From CAYGZL01 sp964354345 (GTDB lineage: Bacteria; Chloroflexota; Anaerolineae; Anaerolineales; UBA4823): a stretch of DNA of 64,000 bases. Position numbers and translations under genes: made by a program. Of this stretch, positions 9,436 to 17,603 are shown one piece after another (within the stretch, counting starts at the first letter, position 1; each line of letters starts with the position of its first letter). The stretch spans positions 93,948 to 157,947 of the forward strand of contig CAYGZL010000151.1 of assembly GCA_964354345.1 (NCBI GenBank), given 5' to 3'. Under the pieces are notes generated by a model that was not told the origin of the DNA, did not search any database, and saw only the letters and a list, made by a program, of their open reading frames with translations.

Positions 9436-10746
9436 TTATAGATAATTAAGCTGTTTTGCTTCGTTTGCGAGTTGCTCTCGAAATTGGGGGTGGGCAATAC
9501 CGATCAAAGCCTTTGCACGTTGACGGATCGTTTTTGCATATAAATCCGCGACTCCATATTCGGTTACGACATAATGCACATGATTTCGTGAGGTTACCAC
9601 TCCCGCGCCGCGCATCAACATCGCAACAATCCGACTAACGACCTGTCCATTCTTCAGAGTTGTCGTGCTGGGTAAGGCAATAATAGGTACACCGTTCTTC
9701 GAGCGGGAAGCTCCATAAATAAAATCGAGCTGCCCACCCACTCCGCTGTATAGTTTAGGACCAATGCTATCAGCACAGACCTGTCCGGTTAAATCAACCT
9801 CAATTGCTGAGTTAATCGCTACCTGGCGTTCATTTTGAGCGATTACGAAAGGATCGTTAATGTATTCGGTCGGATGCAGGTCAAGTAAGGGATTATCATC
9901 CACCCATTCATAGAGGCGCCGGCTACCAAGAATAAAACCAGCCGTAATTTTACCGGTGTGTAGACTTTTCTGGGCGTTGGTTAAAACCCCGGCTTCCACC
10001 AGGTCAATGACACCATCTGAAAAGAGTTCGGAGTGGACGCCTAAATCCTTTTTATGAAATAAATATTTCAAAACGGCATCTGGGATGGCGCCAATCCCCA
10101 TTTGCATCGTTGCGCCATCTGGGATCAGATCAGCAATAAATCCTGCCATTTTTTCAGTGATCTCGTCTGGACCCTCACTGCCCATGAGCATCTCAGGGAG
10201 TGGGTAATTAACCGGAACGAGATAATTCAGCCGGCTGAGATGGATGAATGAATCGCCCAATGTGCGCGGCATTTGTTGGTTGACTTCTGCGATAATGATC
10301 TTGGCTGACTCAGCCGGTGATTTCGTTAAACCCACCTCGATACCCAGGCTACAAAAGCCATGCTCATCTGGCGGGGAAACCTGAACTAGAGCAACATCCA
10401 AAGGAAGCAATTTGCGCTTGAAAAGCAGGGTAAATTCTGAGAGTAGTACCGGAGTAAAATCCGCACGACCATCCTGCACAGCCTTTCGGATGTTGGAGCT
10501 GATGAACATGGTATTGACTCGCAGGTGATTTTCCATCTCCGGAGCAACGTAATCGGCCGGACCGACACTTAACGCCTGACAAATTTCAACGTTTTCTAAT
10601 TCAGGAGCATATTGCACCAGGGCGGCTAAAACCTTTTGGGGAACTGAACAGTTTCCAGTGAGAAAAATCCGTTGGTTGGATTTGATTTGGCGCGCTGCTT
10701 CTTCAGCAGTGACAATTCGAGATTGGTATAGTTTGTTGTAATCCAT
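9436..10746 (-). CDS. Acetyl-CoA hydrolase/CoA-transferase family (4-hydroxybutyrate/butyrate-acetate type)
   Basis: The 436 aa protein belongs to the family that swaps CoA between a carboxylic acid and acetyl-CoA. The catalytic glutamate motif is seen as INSAIEVDLTGQVCAD (Glu near residue 312), and the glycine-rich GIGAIPDAV motif precedes it. Family members act on 4-hydroxybutyrate, butyrate, propionate or acetate. Which acid is used here cannot be told, but an end-product fermentation or acid-activation role fits the neighbours alanine dehydrogenase (5 bp upstream) and pyruvate kinase (23 bp downstream). It is cytoplasmic. A GGAG-type ribosome site precedes the ATG. An alternative is a simple acetyl-CoA hydrolase; the length and motif favour transferase. 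Confidence 0.88.
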   Translation of the reverse strand: MDYNKLYQSRIVTAEEAARQIKSNQRIFLTGNCSVPQKVLAALVQYAPELENVEICQALSVGPADYVAPEMENHLRVNTMFISSNIRKAVQDGRADFTPVLLSEFTLLFKRKLLPLDVALVQVSPPDEHGFCSLGIEVGLTKSPAESAKIIIAEVNQQMPRTLGDSFIHLSRLNYLVPVNYPLPEMLMGSEGPDEITEKMAGFIADLIPDGATMQMGIGAIPDAVLKYLFHKKDLGVHSELFSDGVIDLVEAGVLTNAQKSLHTGKITAGFILGSRRLYEWVDDNPLLDLHPTEYINDPFVIAQNERQVAINSAIEVDLTGQVCADSIGPKLYSGVGGQLDFIYGASRSKNGVPIIALPSTTTLKNGQVVSRIVAMLMRGAGVVTSRNHVHYVVTEYGVADLYAKTIRQRAKALIGIAHPQFREQLANEAKQLNYL

Positions 10747-10751
10747 GGGCT

Positions 10752-11843
10752 CTACTCCGTCTGGGTGAGGGGTGCGAGGCGCGAGAGATGCCTTAGGTTA
10801 CCATGATAGGTATTAACGCCCAATTCCAGGGCAGGATCTTCGGCGATGGCGCGTTCGACGCCTTTGTTGGCCATCGCCAGGATGTAAGGGAACGCTGCAT
10901 TTAGAAACGCATAGGTCGCGGTACGCGCCACAACACTGGGTATATTGGGTACGCAGTAATGGATCATCCCTTCCTCGATATAGGTAGGGTGGGCGTGGGT
11001 CGTTGGTCGTGAGGTTTCGAGGCAGCCGCCCTCATCTATACTGATATCCATGATCACTGAGCGTGGTTTCATCCCGTGCAACATCTCCCGTGTGATTAAA
11101 ATCGGTGGGCGTTCACCCGGCACAAAAACTGCACCGATGACTATATCCGCAAAGGCAATTGAACGGGCAATATTAACCGGATTTGAGATCTTTGTTACGG
11201 CAGCTGGAGCCTGTTCATACAGGTGTTGGAGCGCATTCAATTCGCTGTCCAGGACGGTCACGTGTGCGTTCATCCCCAACATCGCCTGGACGGCCCAGGT
11301 ACCGACAGTTCCAGCACCCAAGATAACAACTTCCGCTGGCGGTACACCTGGCGCACCGCCCAATAGGATCCCTTTCCCACCCGCGTTATTTTGTAACAGC
11401 AAAGCGCCAATTTGCGCGGTCAACCGGCCGCCAATTTGGCTTAATGGACGTCGTATCGGGACAGTTCCATCCGGTAGGGTGATTGTCTCATAGGCAATAG
11501 CTGTAATTTCATTAGCTAATAAAGCCTCGACTTTGTCCTGACGGGTCGAACCGAGATGAAGGAAACCTGCCAGGGTTGTACCAGATCGCAGCCACTCTAT
11601 TTCTTCGAGCGTAGGTCGCGCAAATTTTAATAATAAATCAGCACGACCGAAAACCTCGTGTGGAGTATAGGCGATTCTCCCGCCGGCTTGTTCATATTCT
11701 TTATCGCTGAATCCAGCCCCCAGTCCAGCATCATGTTCGACATAGCAGATATGTCCTTGTCGGATGAGCATTTGGACGCCAGCCGGAGTCAAGCCAACTC
11801 GATATTCAAAGGATCGGGTTTCCTTGGGGATGCCGATATTCAT
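10752..11843 (-). CDS. ald: Alanine dehydrogenase
   Basis: This enzyme interconverts L-alanine with pyruvate, ammonia and NADH. The 363 aa protein starts with the diagnostic MNIGIPKETRSFEYRVGLTP. The Rossmann-fold glycine motif appears as VVILGAGTVG, and the family signature around the nicotinamide site is present (DISIDEGGCLETS). The gene is 5 bp upstream of the CoA-transferase, and argF is 82 bp upstream on the same strand. Together with pyk this forms a set acting at the pyruvate node, consistent with amino-acid fermentation or nitrogen assimilation (inference). A GAGGTAGGA stretch upstream of the ATG can serve as ribosome site. Lysine-biosynthesis or transhydrogenase-alpha-like relatives are less likely given the full-length match. 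Confidence 0.93.
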   Translation of the reverse strand: MNIGIPKETRSFEYRVGLTPAGVQMLIRQGHICYVEHDAGLGAGFSDKEYEQAGGRIAYTPHEVFGRADLLLKFARPTLEEIEWLRSGTTLAGFLHLGSTRQDKVEALLANEITAIAYETITLPDGTVPIRRPLSQIGGRLTAQIGALLLQNNAGGKGILLGGAPGVPPAEVVILGAGTVGTWAVQAMLGMNAHVTVLDSELNALQHLYEQAPAAVTKISNPVNIARSIAFADIVIGAVFVPGERPPILITREMLHGMKPRSVIMDISIDEGGCLETSRPTTHAHPTYIEEGMIHYCVPNIPSVVARTATYAFLNAAFPYILAMANKGVERAIAEDPALELGVNTYHGNLRHLSRLAPLTQTE

Positions 11844-11925
11844 ATTCCTACCTCATGGGCGGTAAAGAAAACCGCATGAATCTAAATCGGTTAGACAATG
11901 CAGAAGACATTTCGGTGTGCCGTGA

Positions 11926-12849
11926 TTATCCCGCATCCAATAGACGAACAAGGATGGCTTTTTGGGCATGCAACCGATTAGTGGCTTGCGGGAAGAGAAC
12001 TGAATGCGATCCATCGGCGACCTCGTCAGTAATTTCCTGACCACGATGAGCAGGTAAACAATGCATGACAATCGCTTGAGCATCTGCCTCGGCTACCAGG
12101 GCAGCATTCACCTGGTAAGGTGGAAAAACCTGCTCACGCTGCCGGGTCTCTTCCTCTTGTCCCATACTGGTCCAGGTATCTGTATAAATTACCTGGGCGG
12201 CTTTGACTGCCTGATGTGGATCGCGTAATTGACGGAGTTGGCTTCTTGTTTGGGCGGAGATGCCTTTTGCGATGGCAACAGCCTGTGGATTGAGGTCATA
12301 TCCCACCGGGTTGGCGATTGTGAAATTCCAACCGAGTTGTGTACAAACCATCATCAAAGAAACTGCAACATTGTTGCCATCTCCAAGATATGTAACATTA
12401 AGACCCTCTTGAAAACCAAACTTTTCGACAATTGTCAGAGCATCTGCCATACCCTGGCAAGGATGGTTGTAATTACTCAAGCCATTCACCACCGGCACAC
12501 TGCTCCAACGTGCCAGCTCGATGACATGCGCGTGATCGAATACACGTGCCATAATGATATCGACATAACCGGAAAGAACCCGGGCAATGTCCGCGATGGA
12601 CTCACGCGTGCCAAGACCGATTTCCTGGGGTGAAAGGTAGAGCGCATCCCCGCCCACCTGGCGCATTGCCATATCGAACGAAACCCGTGTGCGCAAGCTG
12701 GGTTTCTGGAAGATCATCCCAAGCACCTTCCCTTTCAACAAAGCAGGGTTGCCACCCGACTGCCATTCATTTTTTAAATGAAGTGCCAGATTGAGAAAAT
12801 CTTTAATTGCCGTGGATGAGTAATCGGAAATGGCTAGAAAATGTCTCAT
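11926..12849 (-). CDS. argF: Ornithine carbamoyltransferase
   Basis: This enzyme joins carbamoyl phosphate to L-ornithine to give citrulline in arginine synthesis, or works in reverse in arginine fermentation. The 307 aa protein carries the carbamoyl-phosphate site as SLRTR (residues 51-55; STRTR in the Escherichia coli enzyme), then HPCQGMADAL and the ornithine-site motif MHCLPAHRG, which identifies an ornithine rather than aspartate carbamoyltransferase. It heads the minus-strand run argF-ald-CoA-transferase-pyk. No other arginine gene or ARG-box-like site is visible, so its physiological direction is open. The 278 bp upstream gap is shared with a divergent response regulator. Confidence 0.95.
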   Translation of the reverse strand: MRHFLAISDYSSTAIKDFLNLALHLKNEWQSGGNPALLKGKVLGMIFQKPSLRTRVSFDMAMRQVGGDALYLSPQEIGLGTRESIADIARVLSGYVDIIMARVFDHAHVIELARWSSVPVVNGLSNYNHPCQGMADALTIVEKFGFQEGLNVTYLGDGNNVAVSLMMVCTQLGWNFTIANPVGYDLNPQAVAIAKGISAQTRSQLRQLRDPHQAVKAAQVIYTDTWTSMGQEEETRQREQVFPPYQVNAALVAEADAQAIVMHCLPAHRGQEITDEVADGSHSVLFPQATNRLHAQKAILVRLLDAG

Positions 12850-12968
12850 ATGTATTAAACTCCATTGTAGTATGCTGGTTTTTTAGGAGTATATCATAGT
12901 TGCTTTACGGGCATAATATCAGCCAAGGTGGTTTGAATATGGTTCATGTCACATTTATCATTTCCGGC

Positions 12969-12974
12969 TATAAT
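12969..12974 (+). promoter_or_regulatory. Possible -10 box for the response regulator gene
   Basis: A perfect TATAAT lies 154 bp upstream of the response regulator start. No convincing -35 hexamer stands 16-18 bp before it, so the call rests on the -10 alone. It lies just before the histidine-kinase relic and could be the promoter that replaced the lost operon promoter. Confidence 0.3.
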
Positions 12975-13031
12975 TCCTGAGTTATCGCTGGCCGTTGGCG
13001 AACAATTATTTCCTCCATAACAGGGTAAAGA

Positions 13032-13131
13032 AATGGAATTATCCGAGCGCACGGTGGTATACAAACTGGTCAATGATAAGGGACCGGGAGCGTGTTTTCG
13101 AATTACTCTTCCTAATGGAGGAACGTTATGA
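13032..13131 (+). pseudogene. Relic of the C-terminal ATP-binding domain of a histidine kinase
   Basis: Two adjacent plus-strand frames together read as the end of a HATPase_c domain. Frame starting 13032 gives NGIIRAHGGIQTG, and after a one-base shift near 13066-13072 the frame ending 13131 gives VNDKGPGACFRITLPNGG and then a stop. This is the order and spacing of the G3-region HGG and GxGxxF...LP motifs in sensor kinases. The body of the kinase (dimerisation domain, N, G1 and G2 boxes) is absent; all three frames upstream carry stops. The stop overlaps the response regulator start as ATGA, the arrangement expected of a former kinase-regulator operon. The remnant also holds the GGAGG ribosome site of the regulator, which may explain why it survived. 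Confidence 0.6.
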
Positions 13132-13919
13132 CCGCAAAAATTTTGGTAGTAGATGACGAGTTGTTGATCCGACAAAGCTTAAGTGATATTCTCCGCCTGG
13201 AAGGTTACGAGGTTGTTGCAGTAGATAACGGGGAAGCTGCCAAGTTGGCTTTACGTCAAGGTAACATCGATCTGATGCTGCTGGACCTGAAAATGCCAGG
13301 TATGGATGGTCTGGAGGTGCTGAGGGCGTCCGTTCAGATCGCGCCTGACACAATGATAATCTTACTCACTGGTCACGGATCTCTGGAGTCGGCCATTGAA
13401 GCGCTACGGCTGGGTGCACATGATTACCTGGTAAAGCCAGTGTCATCGAGTGAGATTTTATCCAGTGTCGCGCGGGGTATCACCCGTCGGATTGAGCAGC
13501 AGAAACGCCGGATGTTGTTTGACCAGCTCGATTCATCCTTTCGGAGCTTAAAAGATGTGGAAGGTATTTATCCACGAGCTCCGGTTGAACAAAAGGCGGT
13601 ATCTTTTGAAGATGGCGTGAGGATTGATTTAGCTCGACGAGAGATCTGGCTCGGTAACCGACGGGTGTCACTCACTCCGACTGAGGGTAAGTTAATGAAA
13701 GTGTTGCTGGAAAACGTTGGTCGGGTGCTAACTCACCGGGAATTGGTATTGTTGGTACAGGGATATGAAACCTCAGATTGGGAGGCGCCCGAGGTCTTAA
13801 GGCCTTTGATTAGCCGGCTGCGCCGAAAGTTGTCAGCATTCCCAAATGGCGATAAATGGATTGTCAATATCCGCGGCACAGGCTATTTGTTCGAATGGCG
13901 AGGCGCCAGGAGCAGCTAA
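13128..13919 (+). CDS. Two-component response regulator, receiver plus OmpR/PhoB-type winged helix
   Basis: The 263 aa protein has an N-terminal receiver domain with acidic pocket Asp9-Asp10, phosphoacceptor Asp53 (LLDLKMPGMDG), Thr81 and Lys103, all intact. A linker of ~50 residues follows, then a winged-helix DNA-binding domain (LTPTEGKLMKVLLENVGRVL, then VLRPLISRLRRKL, ending in NIRGTGYLF). It would be a phosphorylation-dependent transcription factor. Its kinase partner is not encoded next to it; only a frameshifted kinase tail lies upstream. It is therefore an orphan regulator that must be served by a distant kinase or act differently. Ribosome site GGAGG is 6 bases before the ATG. The linker is longer than usual for this family. 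Targets are unknown. Confidence 0.93.
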   Translation: MTAKILVVDDELLIRQSLSDILRLEGYEVVAVDNGEAAKLALRQGNIDLMLLDLKMPGMDGLEVLRASVQIAPDTMIILLTGHGSLESAIEALRLGAHDYLVKPVSSSEILSSVARGITRRIEQQKRRMLFDQLDSSFRSLKDVEGIYPRAPVEQKAVSFEDGVRIDLARREIWLGNRRVSLTPTEGKLMKVLLENVGRVLTHRELVLLVQGYETSDWEAPEVLRPLISRLRRKLSAFPNGDKWIVNIRGTGYLFEWRGARSS

Positions 13920-13927
13920 ACCAATAT

Positions 13928-14500
13928 TCATTTCGTTTCAAAAAAAACGAGTACCGTACTCCCATACCGGCGTTGATCAAACTCAACCAGATGAGTTAAC
14001 CCAAACGCTTCGTATTCTATCGGGTGGATTTGAACAATTACCCAGGCATCATCGCTCAGCCAGCCTGGATGAGAGTCGATTACCGATAAAGTCCGTTTCC
14101 ACATTCCTTTGTACTGCGGTGGAGCAATATAAATGTAATCGAAGGTACGGTCTGCCTGCCGTTCTAGCAGGTGAAAGGCATCTACATGGATCACTTCAGC
14201 CTGCTGAGATCGGGTCTGTGGTGTAAAACCAGCAATTTCCAGGTTTACCCGGATGGTCTCAATGGCAAGCCGCTGTATATCAATAAACCGAACGAAGGCT
14301 GCGCCTCGGCTGAGTGCCTCGATACCAACACTGCCCGTGCCTGCAAACAAATCCAGGAAAGTGGCATCCTGGATGTCTGCACCCAGGATGTTAAATAAAG
14401 ACTCTTTTGTCCGGTCAGTGATGGGTCGGGTGGCGTCTCCAGGAACCGGGCGCAATTTTCGACCACGGGCGCTACCCGCGATGATCCGTAAACCTGTCAT
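13928..14500 (-). CDS. rsmD: 16S rRNA (guanine(966)-N2)-methyltransferase RsmD
   Basis: The 190 aa protein has the RsmD hallmark start (LRIIAGSARGRKL, then RPITDRTKESLFNIL) and the SAM-binding loop FLDLFAGTGSVGIEALSRGA. The catalytic [DN]PPY motif appears as APPQY at residues 126-130, so the usual acidic/amide residue is alanine and a Gln is inserted. This may be a lineage variant and still active, but that is not shown by the sequence. It acts on the small ribosomal subunit rRNA. It is the last gene of a minus-strand set and overlaps the TPR gene by 4 bp (ATGA), indicating translational coupling. It converges on the response regulator with an 8 bp gap. Confidence 0.9.
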   Translation of the reverse strand: MTGLRIIAGSARGRKLRPVPGDATRPITDRTKESLFNILGADIQDATFLDLFAGTGSVGIEALSRGAAFVRFIDIQRLAIETIRVNLEIAGFTPQTRSQQAEVIHVDAFHLLERQADRTFDYIYIAPPQYKGMWKRTLSVIDSHPGWLSDDAWVIVQIHPIEYEAFGLTHLVEFDQRRYGSTVLVFFETK

Positions 14501-14832
14501 GCGCCATTTGCCAACATTTTCAGGTTGGACCGGATAAGATGGCGGAGGATAGTAACCCGACCGACATCAGAGTTGATCTGGTTTGAGTTCACCAATTCCA
14601 GAGCTATTTCGAAAGCCTGCCGGGCTTCGCTGGCTCTTCCCAGAGATTTGAGCGCCAGGCCTAAGCCATAGTACCCATCCACCGACTGAGCATCAAGTTT
14701 TAGAGATTGCCGAAAGTCAGATTCGGCTGCCGTCTGGTCACCTTGAGCCTGCATTATCCAGGCACGGTTCATATATTCAGTAGCAGTTTGGGGATTTGCG
14801 GGAGCAGGTGAAATAAACTTTTCAGGGGGCAT
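14497..14832 (-). CDS. Small TPR-repeat protein
   Basis: A ~111 aa soluble protein with about two tetratricopeptide repeats is seen: AEYMNRAWIMQAQGD-like helix pairs followed by AQSVDGYYGLGLALKSLGRA and EARQAFEIALEL. TPR proteins act as protein-protein scaffolds; no partner is indicated. The start is placed at ATG 14832, six bases behind GAGG; a GTG at 14835 is in frame. It overlaps rsmD by 4 bp and follows the GtrA gene by 25 bp on the same strand. A specific role cannot be assigned. Confidence 0.8.
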   Translation of the reverse strand: MPPEKFISPAPANPQTATEYMNRAWIMQAQGDQTAAESDFRQSLKLDAQSVDGYYGLGLALKSLGRASEARQAFEIALELVNSNQINSDVGRVTILRHLIRSNLKMLANGA

Positions 14833-14857
14833 CACTTACCTCGCTGGAACGGGAGGA

Positions 14858-15325
14858 TTAATATTTTTCCACATCGTTATAGGTCCAATATCGATTGGCA
14901 AAGAAATTCCAGAACATCACAATAATTACTGCAACAACCAGAGTGAAATTATCTGCCAGGGTTTTTGGAGTGAAGAACGGGATCTGGAAAGGTAATAATA
15001 AAAATATGTTGTAAATGGGTGGTTCTAAAAATGCCAGGATGGGTACACGAATTCCCAGTCCGATCAAACTCACGATAGAAAACATCAACAGTTGATGTGC
15101 AACATGTTTGGAGCGTGAGTCGGGATAAGTCCAATAGCGATTCCACAGGAAATTACTCAAAACGGCGCAAATAAAGGAAATCGTGCCTGCCAGGACTAAC
15201 GGCGTCATCAGTAAATTACGCAACAGGTTCATGACTCCGAAATCAACGATTGCCCCGATGCTGCCGACGACTGCAAACCGAAGAAAGCGTGTTCGTTCAC
15301 TGGACCTGGTTATTATGGATTGCAT
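14858..15325 (-). CDS. GtrA-family membrane protein
   Basis: The 155 aa protein has the GtrA layout: a short polar N-terminus, then RFAVVGSIGAIVDFGVMNLL as first helix, and four hydrophobic segments in all, ending NRYWTYND. The NRYWT motif occurs twice (after helices 2 and 4), as is typical. GtrA proteins are thought to flip polyprenyl-linked sugars or help cell-surface polysaccharide synthesis. The gene overlaps the 3' end of the UDP-sugar epimerase-type gene by 13 bp, which fits a role in surface glycan assembly (inference from context). Length agrees with the family. Confidence 0.87.
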   Translation of the reverse strand: MQSIITRSSERTRFLRFAVVGSIGAIVDFGVMNLLRNLLMTPLVLAGTISFICAVLSNFLWNRYWTYPDSRSKHVAHQLLMFSIVSLIGLGIRVPILAFLEPPIYNIFLLLPFQIPFFTPKTLADNFTLVVAVIIVMFWNFFANRYWTYNDVEKY

Positions 15326-16293
15326 CCAGTGTCCTCACCTTTTGAAAGTTTGGTTTGGAAATATTCAATTGTGCGTCGCAGACCTTCTTCCAATCCAACG
15401 GAAGGTTCCCACCCTAATATCTGTCGGGCACGCGTGATATCCGGCTGGCGACGTTGGGGATCACCGGCGATTCGTTCACCTTGCTGGAAGACCATCCCGG
15501 CTGGATTCCCTGTCAAACGGTTGATGGTTTCCGCGAACTCCAGGATGGTGGTTTCGGTTGGATTGCCAATATTGATTGGATTGTGTTCAGCAGACATTAA
15601 CAGGCGGTAAATACCTTCAATCAGGTCATCCACATAGCAAAAGCTGCGGGTTTGGGAGCCCTCTCCGTAGATGGTTAAAGGCTCATGACAAAGCGCCTGT
15701 TTTAGAAAGTTCGGCACTACCCGACCATCTGCAAGCTGCATCCGTGGGCCATAAGTGTTAAAAATTCGCACGATCCGGGTATCGATGCCGTGAAATCGAT
15801 GGTAAGCCATCGTTAAAGCTTCAGCGAACCGTTTGGCCTCATCATATACTGAACGGGGTCCGATCGGATCCACATGTCCCCAGTACTGCTCTGTTTGGGG
15901 ATGTACCTCAGGGTCGCCATAGATTTCGCTGGTTGAGGCCAGCAGGAAGCGAGCCTCGTTGGCGCGTGCTACACCAAGCGTATTATGCGTTCCCAGGGCG
16001 CCAGCTTTCATTGTCTGGATAGGTAAGTTCACATAACCGAGGGGTGAAGTCGGATTAGGGCTGGCAGGGGAGGCAAAGTGCATCACAGCATCCAGTTTGC
16101 CGGGAACAAATATGAAATTAGAGACATCATGACGAATGAAGGAAAAGCAGGGATTACCTGCGAGGTGAGTTAAATTCTCGGGGTTGCCGGTGATAAAGTT
16201 ATCCATGCCGACCACGGAATGGCCTTCGGCTAACAAACGATCACACAGGTGTGAACCGAGAAACCCAGCCGCGCCGGTTAATAATATCCGCAT
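15313..16293 (-). CDS. UDP-glucuronate decarboxylase-type NAD-dependent sugar epimerase/dehydratase
   Basis: The 326 aa extended short-chain dehydrogenase has the NAD-binding start RILLTGAAGFLGSHL, the UXS-like stretch HFASPASPNPTSPLGY followed by PIQTMKAGALGTHNTL, the STSEIYGDPEVHPQ signature, and the catalytic Tyr-x3-Lys as YDEAK. These are features of enzymes making UDP-xylose from UDP-glucuronate. It is likely to supply nucleotide sugars for envelope glycans. The next gene downstream, overlapping by 13 bp, encodes a GtrA membrane protein. A dTDP-glucose dehydratase or a related epimerase is the main alternative, but the SPASP and GDPEVHPQ stretches favour UXS. Confidence 0.87.
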   Translation of the reverse strand: MRILLTGAAGFLGSHLCDRLLAEGHSVVGMDNFITGNPENLTHLAGNPCFSFIRHDVSNFIFVPGKLDAVMHFASPASPNPTSPLGYVNLPIQTMKAGALGTHNTLGVARANEARFLLASTSEIYGDPEVHPQTEQYWGHVDPIGPRSVYDEAKRFAEALTMAYHRFHGIDTRIVRIFNTYGPRMQLADGRVVPNFLKQALCHEPLTIYGEGSQTRSFCYVDDLIEGIYRLLMSAEHNPINIGNPTETTILEFAETINRLTGNPAGMVFQQGERIAGDPQRRQPDITRARQILGWEPSVGLEEGLRRTIEYFQTKLSKGEDTGCNP

Positions 16294-16429
16294 GCTTGAC
16301 TCCTTGGCGTACCAACCGGTCAGGTGGGTGGATTTAGTATGGCGAGGGTAAGGAAATGATATAATCCCATCGCATTGGTTGGATAAGTGTTAATGAGTCA
16401 CCTGTCCGACACCAGCTTCATTACCAAAT

Positions 16430-16957
16430 TTATCGTGAGTGTCCACTGATCATCAGTGTGCCCGGTGTAATTGAGATGTTCTCAATGTAGATCGTATTAA
16501 GTTTTGGCCCAAGTTGTTCAATTAACGCCTGGTTAAGCTGATCTGAGATCGGGTTCAAGAACACATTGGGCATAGGCAACGGACCAAGGTCTGCTGATAC
16601 AATCAGGAAGATCAATCCGCCTTGTTGGTCGGGTGCAAGGGTTAGCACCATCTTTAATGGGACGGATATGCCAGCTTGTTGTGCCGTGCCAGAAATTGTA
16701 GCTTGCCCATTTTGGAGTTCGATCTTGATATCCTGAACCGGTAGTTGTGGTTGGCTGGTTAGAGCTTTGTTAGCCACGGAGTTAAGCTCATCCTGAGTTA
16801 AAATCATGGTAAATGGGGTAGCCGATTGGCTGCCAGTCGGCAGTGGAATGAGCACAGAAGCGGCAGGTGGATTAGTCGGTTGAAGAAAGCTGCACGCTAA
16901 AGCAGCAACCAGTAAAAACACCAGGGATACACCGATATAACGAGTTGTAGGTTTCAT
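16430..16957 (-). CDS. Lipoprotein, LmeA/DUF2993-like
   Basis: The 175 aa protein starts with a lipoprotein signal peptide: a basic start, a hydrophobic stretch and the lipobox LAAC-like ALAC with Cys22. A short Pro-rich spacer follows, then a mixed beta-alpha domain containing TQDELNSVANKAL and a C-terminal half resembling LmeA/DUF2993 proteins, which bind lipids and act in envelope glycan maturation. Assignment to that family is tentative. It would be anchored on the outer face of the cytoplasmic membrane. A TAGGAGA ribosome site precedes the ATG. It is divergent from scpB, with only 47 bp between the starts, and monocistronic. Confidence 0.65.
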   Translation of the reverse strand: MKPTTRYIGVSLVFLLVAALACSFLQPTNPPAASVLIPLPTGSQSATPFTMILTQDELNSVANKALTSQPQLPVQDIKIELQNGQATISGTAQQAGISVPLKMVLTLAPDQQGGLIFLIVSADLGPLPMPNVFLNPISDQLNQALIEQLGPKLNTIYIENISITPGTLMISGHSR

Positions 16958-17004
16958 AGTTCTCCTATAAATATCAACCTGAAACAGCAGGGATCAATCA
17001 TAGC

Positions 17005-17526
17005 ATGAATGAGGTAACTTTACCAGAAGCACAATTAAGTTTAGCCGCCAGCCTGGAAGCCCTGTTATTTGTTGCTTCTGGACCAGTCATGCCTACCCAA
17101 CTGGCGATGGCTTTGGAGCGGTCAGTAGAGGAGATTGAGCAAGGCCTGTTGGAACTGGAGAACCAATACCGGATGCGTGGTCTGCGATTGCAACGCCATC
17201 GTGGGCGGATTCAGCTTACTACAACTCCCCAGGCCGCGCCGGTGGTAGAGCGTTTTTTGGGTTTAGAAACTAGCAGCCGGTTAAGCCGGGCTGCTTTGGA
17301 GACACTGGCGATTGTCGCATATCAACAACCTGTTACCCGCCCACAAGTGGATGCGATCCGGGGGGTACAGAGTGACGGGGTATTGAGGAGTCTATTAGGT
17401 AAAGGTTTGATTACTGAGATAGGACGGGCGGAGTTGGTTGGTCGTCCAATTTTATATGTGACGACACCAGAATTTTTACAATATTTCGGTCTGGGATCAT
17501 TGGCAGAGCTACCTGCTATCAGTTGA
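17005..17526 (+). CDS. scpB: Segregation and condensation protein B
   Basis: ScpB is a winged-helix kleisin partner of the SMC-ScpA chromosome condensin. The 173 aa protein shows the typical opening LEALLFVASGPVM, the AALETLAIVAYQQPVTRPQVDAIRG-type core (LAIVAYQQPVTR is diagnostic), then LLGKGLITEIGR and GRPILYVTTPEFLQYFGL. Length is normal. scpA is not in the window. rluB follows 77 bp downstream with its own promoter-like sequence; the scpB-rluB order is common in bacteria. Confidence 0.95.
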   Translation: MNEVTLPEAQLSLAASLEALLFVASGPVMPTQLAMALERSVEEIEQGLLELENQYRMRGLRLQRHRGRIQLTTTPQAAPVVERFLGLETSSRLSRAALETLAIVAYQQPVTRPQVDAIRGVQSDGVLRSLLGKGLITEIGRAELVGRPILYVTTPEFLQYFGLGSLAELPAIS

Positions 17527-17567
17527 ACGAAAAAGGCTGGTAACTCCGCAAAGGATCGTGAGAGCAA

Positions 17568-17595
17568 TTGCATATACCCCGGAGTAGGTTATAAT
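17568..17595 (+). promoter_or_regulatory. Sigma70-type promoter of rluB, placed for a leaderless mRNA
   Basis: TTGCAT at 17568-17573 and a perfect TATAAT at 17590-17595 are separated by 16 bp. Transcription would begin about 17602-17604, at or next to the GTG start codon of rluB at 17604, so the message would have no 5' leader or Shine-Dalgarno site. Confidence 0.6.
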
Positions 17596-17603
17596 ACTCG
17601 CCT

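Noticed and set aside
11860..11880. Hairpin between argF and ald
   Set aside because: Only a 5 bp stem without a U-tract; too weak to call a terminator or attenuator.
12894..13175. Minus-strand 93-codon open frame in the gap before the response regulator
   Set aside because: It runs antisense to the regulator start and the kinase relic, has no recognisable motif and no ribosome site.
13929..13950. Terminator between the response regulator and rsmD
   Set aside because: A 6 bp A/T-rich stem with A-rich loop at the end of rsmD; not stable enough to call.
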